Shown here: piece after piece, positions 45,984-55,000 of the stretch
Position numbering within the stretch: the stretch's first letter is position 1
Layout of the letters: the number at the start of each line of letters is the position of its first letter
NCBI GenBank assembly: GCA_002633025.1
Contig: NMRB01000161.1
Span: 417,739-481,738 of the forward strand
DNA length: 64,000 nucleotides
Reading direction: 5' to 3'
Source of the DNA: Notospermus geniculatus
Taxonomy: Eukaryota; Nemertea; Pilidiophora; Heteronemertea; Lineidae
Position numbers and translations under genes: made by a program
The notes under the pieces: generated by a model
Database searches by the model: none
What the model saw: only the letters and a program-made list of their open reading frames with translations
What the model was told of the DNA's origin: nothing

Positions 45984-46226
45984 ACCCAATAGAGCAGCCT
46001 ATTTTTTTCACTTTCAATCTGTAGCTTTCACTGCCCTGAACCGCCACGAAATGCCACTGCATAAAGCTGAACAGAGAAAGGTATAATGAGTCAAGGCGGT
46101 ATCGGCATCTGGAGACATGGCGGATTGTGGCGCTGCCAGCAGTAATTGGTGATTTTGATTTCTACAATGTACATGGGGATTTTTGTCAAAAAGTGGGTGT
46201 GGTCTTCCAGGCGGCTCACGGCAGGG
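45984..46226 (+). mobile_element. Truncated ACCCAATAGAGC element next to gap
   Basis: TTA (45981-45983) then acccaatagagcagcc and about 240 bp similar to 41185-41430 (shared ctggagacatggcggattgtgg). It runs into the N gap, so the right end is missing. Copy B (49497) continues past the TTA without it, so this is a second insertion difference between the two copies. Confidence 0.7.
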
Positions 46227-46556
46227 NNNNNNNNNNNNNNNNNNNNNNNNNNNNNNNNNNNNNNNNNNNNNNNNNNNNNNNNNNNNNNNNNNNNNNNNNN
46301 NNNNNNNNNNNNNNNNNNNNNNNNNNNNNNNNNNNNNNNNNNNNNNNNNNNNNNNNNNNNNNNNNNNNNNNNNNNNNNNNNNNNNNNNNNNNNNNNNNNN
46401 NNNNNNNNNNNNNNNNNNNNNNNNNNNNNNNNNNNNNNNNNNNNNNNNNNNNNNNNNNNNNNNNNNNNNNNNNNNNNNNNNNNNNNNNNNNNNNNNNNNN
46501 NNNNNNNNNNNNNNNNNNNNNNNNNNNNNNNNNNNNNNNNNNNNNNNNNNNNNNNN
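46227..46556. other. Assembly gap, 330 N
   Basis: A run of unresolved bases. Open frames that cross it are meaningless. Confidence 0.99.
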
Positions 46557-46809
46557 ACAGGTGCTCTACTTATGGAAACTTTGCATGAAATGGAGATTTT
46601 ATAAACACAACGGCTGTAAGAAAGTCGTGTGCTATAACGTAATACAATGTATAGAGGCTGTCTCAGTACATTGTACACAAACGCAATCAGCTGATGGTGG
46701 GCTGTCACTGAGTGAGTCGGTTGCTGGCCCTACTTCGTCCTAATTAGGCTACATTACTTGTGAAGGGTGGGCAGGCCAGATGTTCATTTGTAGGCAAGTT
46801 TCAGCCAGT

Positions 46810-47392
46810 TTTTAGCTCACCTGTGAGCTTTTGTCGTGGTGATGCGTCAGTCGTCTGTTGTTGTCATCGTCGTCGTTGTCTGTTAGCAGGGCACGTTTCG
46901 TAGCCGCTGGAGCTATTGATCTGAAACTTGGTACATATATACCCCTAGGTCACATGACCTATGACACCAAGTTTCGGTCCGATTCGATTCTTGGCTTGGC
47001 CTCCAGGTGGCGCAAACCAAAAACACAAAAAGTGCAATAACTCCTGAACTAATGACTGGATCGTCTCCAAATTTTTATCATAGGTGTATCTAATTAGGAT
47101 ACATAACATATATAACGGGTTTTTGATTTGACCTACTTTTCAAGGTCACAGAGGTCAAAGTTCTACAAAAGTAACAAACCTGCCGCAGTTCTTCATTATT
47201 TCACCGAGCGTCTTCATATCTTGCGTAAACATGTATTAGAGGGCTACCTTCAAAAATACCGAGTTTCGGCCCGATCGGACATCCAATATGACCACCAGGT
47301 GGCGTAACCTGAAAATCATCCAAGTGCTTTAACTCAGGAACGGCTTTACCCAGAGTGCTCAAACTTGATATTTACCTCCCTCTAGGTGACCT
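46810..47392 (+). repeat. Dispersed invertebrate repeat (tttagctcacctgtgagctt)
   Basis: Starts tttagctcacctgtgagctt, followed by gtggtgatgcgtcagtcgtc, gccgctggagctattgatct and gaaacttggtacat. Later blocks (agtttcggtccgattcg, ccaggtggcg) recur inside it. The wording matches a repeat I know as widespread in marine invertebrate genomes, but the class is not settled here. Confidence 0.5.
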
Positions 47393-47395
47393 TTA

Positions 47396-47844
47396 GGCCT
47401 AAAAAAATAAATGTTGTGTTGCTGGTCGCCCGACCGACCCTACGAAAACCTCGCCAACCCTCCGACCCTGGATTTTTCAAACAATAAACTCATGCCAAAA
47501 AAACTAGGAAAAAACACTGGTTTCATTTGGCCACATAAATAAAGTCTTTTTTGCTTCCCTATCAATGTCATTGTGCAGATGATTGTGGATTTGATGTGGG
47601 TTGGCTATCCAGAATGTCCTGCACTATGATGTCATACGGGTCACATGATCATAATTATCTCGACATCTGATTGGTCCACAGTGGTTTGTTTACAAACAAA
47701 GCAACATGTGCTCTGGTGTAATACCTACCAATGTCTAGCGTACTACAGTATCTTAGTGAGAAAAAATAAAATTTTCTTCCGACCGTCCGACCCTGAAATT
47801 TATTTTGGATGCCACCAGCAACACAACATTTATTCTGATAGGCC
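47396..47844. mobile_element. 449-bp TTA/GGCC MITE
   Basis: TTA at 47393-47395, then ggcctaaaaaaataaatgtt and gtgttgctggt; right end accagcaacacaacatttat, tctgataggcc, then TTA at 47845-47847. Same duplication, GGCC start and length class as 43924-44373, with ccgaccgac words inside both. The right flank is exactly where copy B of the segmental duplication begins. Confidence 0.8.
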
Positions 47845-49497
47845 TTACGTGAAGCACTGACCCACTACCAGTGGTTTTCCACAGCCACCTAACTCATACA
47901 TGTATTACTATAATATAATAGTTTCCACATGCATCTTGCTCACTCTTGCTTGCAATACAAGCAATTACTTACCTGTTGATGTAGATTGTTAAATTTTCTA
48001 GGCCTTGCGTTCTGAAGATGATTCCAGCGAGGAATCTGCAACAACAAGAGAAATAGCACAAATTGAGGAACATCCTGTCAATCTTCTGTCAAGTACTACA
48101 CTTGATGGATTGTAGCTTCTGGCTAAGGGCTTACTAAGACATAATTCAGCGATCATATCATATCATACACATGGCTGAATGCCTGATGATCAATATCCAG
48201 CCACACACGTATGCATGTCTGCCGTTAAAATTGACAACACAACGCAACTAATGGAGATATACGGCATGCCAAGGTTGGCTCTTGGACTCCAAGAGGCAAC
48301 CTTGGCATTGCCAGGGCAGGCATTGACTTCATATCAATATGAAAATTCATATACACGTACATGTATCAATATGAAGCATATGAATATGATCATATCATAT
48401 TGATATATATCATAGTATATCAATATGAAATTCATATCAAATTTCATATCAATATGAAACTCATATATGAAGTATGGCTCGAAGTTAGAGCCGTAAATCA
48501 TATCAATATGAAAATTCATATACATGAAATATATCAATATGATATATATCATATTGATATATCATATCAATACGAAATTCATATCAAATTTCACATCAAT
48601 ATGAAATTCATATATCAAATATGAAATATGGCTCCAAATTGGAGCCGTATATTTTCATATCAATATGAAAATTCATAATACAAGTATCAATATGAAATAT
48701 ATCAATATGATATATCATACTGATATACCAGCCGTATTTCATATCAATGCATGTTCTTCTTCACCCTTTAACTTCCTAATAGTCATGAAATTCAATCATG
48801 TCCTAAAACACTCAGGTTCAAAACCAGAATCAATTCATTTATGACATTCATAACAGATAAAAGGTAGTGTCCAAACAAATCATATCAATTGGAAACATAC
48901 TTCTATGACATAATTAGGCCTAACATAGCATCAAAATAAGTACTAATGAATGACAGGCAATCTGTCACGCGTGCCACTTTATTTTGGCGCCAAGTGAAAC
49001 AAGTAGGCCTAAAATCTGATGATCGTGATGTGACAGATGCATTGACCAATCACCCTCTGATGTGAAATCATCCGTTTCATTCAACAATTAGATATGTTTA
49101 TTACAACGGTTGCCAAACATATCATTATTTGCAGATACATATACATGTATATAACTATCAAACTACATGTTTGTCCATACTGTCATGGGTACTGTCATTG
49201 GAATGAACTTCCTTATCATGGGTGATCTGACCATCACAAAGAAACATACGGTATCAATCATTTCACATGCTTCTGATAAAACATGACAATCCAGTCAATT
49301 CTAATTCAGAGGTCATGCCATTAACAACTGATTCACCTTGAAGGAAAAATCCTTTGAGGGGTCATCAGGCAGAAATGTGAATGGTTCCACCAAAGGACTG
49401 ATTCTGTTCTGTGCTTACTATAAGTAGGCCTATGTGGTGTGGAGCATTGCATTTTCTTGTGGTATTTTCAAAAAACTTCTGAACGAGGCCACTTTTA
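47845..49497 (+). repeat. Segmental copy B of the ~1.65-kb duplication
   Basis: Aligns with 43861-45983 without the two element insertions. It carries the same small hairpin (about 48264-48312) and satellite (48325-48750). The frames 44645-44872 and 48179-48403 share their first 29 codons but then diverge by frameshift, evidence against coding. Confidence 0.85.
48325..48750. repeat. atatcaatatgaaattcata palindromic satellite (copy B)
   Basis: Counterpart of 44800-45220, with several unit gains and losses between the copies. Confidence 0.8.
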
Positions 49498-49892
49498 AAG
49501 AACACTCGTCATCCATGCAAAACAGCTGCATAGACTACACACTCACTGAAGGTTTGAAATGAATAAATATACTGAAACGAACAAAACCACGGAATGCAGA
49601 GGCCTAAAAGAATTAGACCACAATCAGGACCAATCACCCCAGGGGTGCCTCAGCTGTTCCAACACTGAATAGCATGTGCGCAGGCCTATGATTGGATTAC
49701 CACAACACAATGTGATAAGACCCATTGAAAAACAACCACTGATATTCTTTCTTTCTGGCACATAGCCAAATCAAGAGGTATGTGGATACAATGACACAAG
49801 TGTGTTGTCTGTTTTCTCCTGCATCTTGAAATCACCCAACACTAAAATGAAGGCAAATGTGCCAAAGTTGCGAAGCCACAGTGAGGGGGGGT
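49498..49892. other. Intergenic, nothing recognised
   Basis: No supported feature. Confidence 0.3.
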
Positions 49893-50225
49893 CTGCAGGG
49901 TTTCTGCCATAAATATTTTTGAGGGTGTGCACTTCTTCAAAATCAGCAAAAATCACATGAAATTAAAGAAAATGGCCCTTCCTTTGAGGGTACTCAGTGC
50001 ATACCCTGAGTACCTTCTGGCAGCACACTGGTCTGGTGCTCTCCCCCAGAAAATTTTGAAATCTAGGCGGCCATTGGTGCAATTTCCCAGCATCTGAGGG
50101 ACAAAGTACAAGGCAATTCTTTGAAAAAGGGCACTGAAAAATAGGGGGAGGGGGCACAGGCTGGGTGTGCACCCCCTGGACCCGGGGGCCTGCCATTTCC
50201 CATATTAAAGGGCACGTGCACATGT
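49893..50225. repeat. CAGGGTTTCTGCC repeat, decayed
   Basis: Begins gcagggtttctgccataaat, then gagggtgtgcact, aatttcatgtg-type complement words, gagggtactcagtgcatacc and ttctggcagcaca. Related to the hAT-like elements at 20038-20317 and 56080-56230 (shared agggtac and gaagaa...tttcat blocks). The right end is not defined. Confidence 0.5.
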
Positions 50226-50868
50226 AGCTAAAGTGCCCAAATTAGCCACGGCATCACCTACATGGTCAGTATCATTCTTGTAGCCTGTGTTCCCTGAAAA
50301 TTTTATAAAATACCACTAGGCCTGCTGATACTGTAGGGCCTACATTTGCTTTTTAGAGGAAATTGAGAAAAATATCTTACCATTACCAAACTACTGTCTG
50401 CTAATACTGCAGTAAGACACACAACAAACAACACCTTCTGTCATGAGATGACAGATCTAGTGACCTCATACCCTCTCCTCACATACACCACACACACATG
50501 TATACAATGTATACTACTACTGAAGTCACTCTCAGGTCAGGCACAAAAACGAGAATTTCGACACTCCAAAACACGATTTTCATGAACTTGCCTACTGAAA
50601 TCAAAACAGGATACGTGATCCTCCTTATGATGAGGTCGAAATGGTCCAAAAGGAGGAGATAAACTGGGAATATGGCAAACAATCAGGCCTAGAATGGACC
50701 CCGTTTTCTCTCATCCACCACACACTGCTGCTTGTTACCATTCACATGCGAACCTAGCGGTAGAAGTTGGAACTACGAAGGTCACCATCGCGTGAGCGTG
50801 ACGTCACGCATACTAATGAGAATGGGCCCTCAATCCAGGCACAGGCAAATGGGGCCCTTCACTTATTA
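50226..50868. other. Intergenic, nothing recognised
   Basis: No supported feature; a short cacacacatgtatac run near 50490. Confidence 0.3.
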
Positions 50869-51176
50869 GGCCACATAAAAAAATCTTTAGTTTAGCATCA
50901 CCTCCCGCCTCGAAATTGCTTGCCTCCTCAAAAAAAATTATATTTTTTTTTCATTTTTTTCCTATTTTTACCATTTTACAACAAACTCTGACGATCCTCA
51001 ATGGGGCCATTGACTCATATTTGTACTTTTTGAAATAAAAACCTTTTTTGAGTTCCTAGGGTTGGTCCATTGTATGATTTAAGCTGCAATGCTTCAAAGC
51101 TCTCTTCTGATCATCACATTTCAGTACGAAAAATAAAGTATGACTGATGCTAAACTAAAGATTTTTTTATATGGCC
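50869..51176. mobile_element. 308-bp TTA/GGCC MITE
   Basis: TTA at 50866-50868, then ggccacataaaaaaatcttt and agtttagcatca; right end tgatgctaaactaaagattt, ttttatatggcc, then TTA at 51177-51179. Third member of the TTA/GGCC group; its TIR is about 33 bases and nearly exact. Confidence 0.85.
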
Positions 51177-51179
51177 TTA

Positions 51180-51857
51180 GGGCTAGGGGTTACTCAGTCA
51201 GGGTACAGGTGCAAACATTAGGATCAGGTACCTAGTGTATAATATACATGTAATACACATTTTAATTATGATATAGTAAAATAGTAGGGTATACCTTTAA
51301 TCCTAACCCTAACCCTACTGAAATTTTGGAATACAAACATCCGAAAAGGAACTCGAACTGGCTGCTTTAAACACTGAAGCTGAGGGAGGGGTCATACACT
51401 ATTTTGAAATATCATGCTATATGAACACCTGGGAGATTATACATGTATATTACCACAATAATTCTTTTACCAACAGACAAGTGAAAATCGTATGTACTGT
51501 GAATATCAAATTCAATTAATTTATTCAATTATTTACAAACTAATTGAAGTACTCATTTACATGTATTTACAAAATGAATTTCCCATCTCTAATTCTTTAT
51601 TTCAACCATCATGAGGTCGTGAGTGGTTTTAGTTAGCCCTAAGATGGAACCACTGATTACCTCATGTTGTAATTCAACCTATATCTCTCCCGCCTCCCCT
51701 CACATAGATGAAAGCATCAAAATTTATATCCCTCTTGAGCATCATTCACAGAAGGAACCATTTTAACCAACATGTTGTTGAGAAGAGGCCAAATTCTGCC
51801 TAAAATCTAATACAGGCAAAATGCTGATCAAAGACACTACATGTATTTCAACTAAGG
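51180..51857 (-). other. PEX14 3' flank and likely 3' UTR
   Basis: Lies after the PEX14 stop. AATAAA on the minus strand at 51601-51596, about 257 bases past the stop, is a candidate poly(A) signal. A short cctaaccctaaccct run near 51303 is telomere-like but too short to mean anything. No other feature seen. Confidence 0.45.
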
Positions 51858-52085
51858 TCATTGCACCTCAACAGTGATGTGTTCAGAATGGTCTACACTA
51901 GCACCGTCTTTTTCCACGTTCTCTTCATCTGTTATGTTTTGACTTGTGCTGCCATCTACATCAGGGTCAGGGGTTGCCGTCTCCTCCGTCTTCATTTTGA
52001 TGTCTTCAGTGGGCTCTTCTTCACTGACCCTGTCACTGGCGTCAATTTTAACCCAGGAACTTTTCTCTTCAATTGATCCACCACT
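51858..52085 (-). CDS. PEX14: PEX14 terminal exon
   Basis: 228 bp, 75 codons and TGA (51860-51858). Encodes SGGSIEEKSSW and an acidic tail rich in Glu, Asp and Thr, as in other PEX14 C-termini. Acceptor ttttccag. Present once. Confidence 0.85.
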   Translation of the reverse strand, partial: SGGSIEEKSSWVKIDASDRVSEEEPTEDIKMKTEETATPDPDVDGSTSQNITDEENVEKDGASVDHSEHITVEVQ

Positions 52086-55000
52086 CTGGAAAAGAGGTCA
52101 GAACAGTCAGAAACTCCAGGCATGACGTTCAATTTGTACACCGGTCAATGACATGTCTGGACCCCCCCCCCACACACACAGTTCAGGGGTCGGCACTAAT
52201 TCGACACTTACGTACTCGACACCTAGAAAATGTTTCTAAGGTCAGAATTCGATACTAATTCACCCAGGACATCAAATGAAATCGACAGGTATTCACCATC
52301 TTTTTCCAATAATCTTTTACATTTTCTATGTCGTTTCTATTAGAAATAATGAAGTAATCGCCAGGAATTCGACATTACCTATTTTTTGGGTCGACATAAA
52401 AACGACGATAAGAAAAAAATTGAGTGATCAGAACTCGACACTTTTTCGACACTAAGTAAGTGGTGACCCCTGAACAGCAGGGTCCAGACATGTCACTGAC
52501 CGGTGCATTAGATAGCAGCACCTGGCAGAGCCAGGACCAAAACCAAACCAAAGAACTGAGCAGGACCACTTCATAATCGAACGAAATTTTGGAGTCAAAA
52601 TGTCTTGGGGTTCATCTGACATCCATCAATACCTCACTCCCACTTGATCCAGTTGCTTCCTCAGACTGACTTCTCTGGGGTACTGTGTCCGCTGATTCTT
52701 TTTTCACCTCACGTTGCCAAGCAGGAATGATAGGTGATGTCTGGGGTGCAGCAGCGAACTGACGCCTGGAAAAATAAAAATTCCTAAGTGTCAGTGCTTA
52801 GTGATCTTGTTTAACATAGGTCATTGAACCATCTTTTTTTGAAGATGGGGATTTGGCCTAGTGGTTAAGGCGTGCTGCCCCCAAGTGCTGGCGATTGATG
52901 CCTTATGTGAGGGTCCGTGGGTTCAAGTCTGGTAGGAAGCTATGTCTTTACCTTAGAAACCTGTTATTATTTCATGACCTAAGTGTCAGTGAATGATAGA
53001 AAGCTGGGAGGAACATATGCCAAGACCCTCCTACACTATCACACTCACGATACAGCACAACACTTATAGTTCTGTCCAGACTCACCTGTTTAACAATAGA
53101 GATTTCACAGTAGCAAGCTCTGCTTTAATTTCATTAGAAGTTTGTTGATCTTGATACTTGACTAGAGTTTGGGAGTTCTGAAAATGAGAAATTTCACAAG
53201 GTTACAATGAATCAGTCCTGCCAGAAAGTTCTCAGGCTTTCTACATTGTGATTACAAAACTGACCTGGCTGCTGACCTAATAAAAGTGTGACTCATTGAT
53301 GGACAGTAATTTGACAAGCCACTTGATTAAACAGGACAGGACCATTGTTACATATGAAGGCAGGGTTCTGCCGCTGCTGGTCGGTGCCGGACGGCCCTGT
53401 ACAGGATGCAGAAATGTCGACCGGCACTCAGCGTAAAAAGAGTATTGTCCGACCATCAGAACTGACAAAGTGTGCCACGGGAGATGCCTGTCACGCACAC
53501 TTCTGAATTTCCTTTCTGTTTCCATGTTCACTAAATGTGCTTCCCAGCGGGTCTTCCTGACACAGTTCTGACCAATGACAACAACAACAACGACAATGGC
53601 GGGCTGCCTAAGTTGCAGTAGAGTGGATCGGGGTCATTTTATTTTTTGACGCCAAATGAGCTCATTATTTCGACTCTCAGGTGCCAGGAAATGGCATTTC
53701 AGCAAGTCTAGATTTCAAATTTTTCTGGGGGAGGGCCAGATCACCCGTTCCGACCGGCACTCCTACAGTCCTGGGCAGAACCCTGTGAAGGAGCTCCTCC
53801 AAGAAAATTGCTGAATTTGGAAGATATTTACCTGTTTATCCACCACCTCATGGACAACAACTTGAAGCTTCTCTTGCTGTTTGTTCATTATTGCTTCTAT
53901 TGAGGTAAGAGTAGCATTCATCTTCCCTAGCATATCTGTCATGTTGTTTTGAACTAGGCCAAGAGTTTTCTCCATTTTCTTTAACTTTGTCTCCGTGCTG
54001 TCTTCACCCCTCAGATATGGGAGAACTATTCTCTGAAGAGGAATAGAATTGAGAAATAATGGTCAAATCAATGNGCATGATGTTCAATTTGTACACCGGT
54101 CAATGACATGTCTGGACCCCCCCCCCCACACACAGTTCAGGGGTCGGCACTAATTCGACACTTACTCGACACCTAGAAAATGTTTCTAAGGTCAGAATTC
54201 GACACTAATTCACCCAGGACATCAAATGAAATCGACAGGTATTCACCAGCTTTTTCCACTAATCTTTTACCTTTTCTATGTCGTTTCTATTAGAAATTAT
54301 GAAGTAATCGCCAGGAATTCAACATTACGTATTTTTTGGGTCGACATAAAAACGACGATAAGAAAAAAATTGAGTGATCAGAACTCGACACTTTTTCGAC
54401 ACTATTCAAACTAAGTTAGTGGTGACCCCTGAATGGCAGGGTCCAGACATGTCACTGACCGGTGCATTAGATAGCAGCACCTGGCAGAGCCAGGACCAAA
54501 ACCAAACCAAAGAACTGAGCAGGACCACTTCATAATCGAACGAAATTTTGGAGCCAAAATGTCTTGGGGTTCATCTGACATCCATCAATACCTCGCTTCC
54601 ACTTGATCCAGTTGCTTCCTCAGACTGACTTCTCTGGGGTACTGTGTCCGCTGATTCTTTTTTCACCTCACGTTGCCAAGCAGGAATGATAGGTGATGTC
54701 TGGGGTGCAGCAGCGAACTGACGCCTGGAAAAATAAAAATTCCTAAGTGTCAGTGCTTAGTGATCTTGTTTAACATAGGTCATTGAACCATCTTTTTTTG
54801 AAGATGGGGATTTGGCCTAGTGGTTAAGGCGTGCTGCCCCCAAGTGCTGGCGATTGATGCCTTATGCGAGGGACCGTGGGTTCGAGTCTGGTAGGAAGCT
54901 ACCGGTATGTCTTTCACCTTAGAAACCTGTTATTATTTCATGACCTAAGTGTCAGTGAATGATAGAAAGCTGGGAGGAACACATGCCAAGACCCCCCCTA

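Larger units (their letters stand above)
52121..54073. repeat. 1.95-kb direct duplication, copy 1 (PEX14 exons 4-6)
   Basis: Runs from catgacgttcaatttgtaca to ggtcaaatcaatg and matches 54076-56042 with scattered substitutions and short indels. The copies meet at a single N (54074). The join at an N, and mostly synonymous or intronic differences, point to two haplotypes assembled in series, though a true tandem duplication is possible. Confidence 0.9.

Noticed and set aside
46091-46743. Four long open frames across 46091-46743
   Set aside because: They are open only because they cross the 330-N gap.
51300-51325. Telomere-like cctaaccctaaccct run
   Set aside because: Only about two to three units, and not at a chromosome end as far as visible. 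Similar words occur around 57170 by composition.
53277-53531. 84-codon open frame, also at 55250-55504
   Set aside because: Falls mostly within a CAGGGTTCTGCC mobile element in a PEX14 intron; doubled by the duplication.
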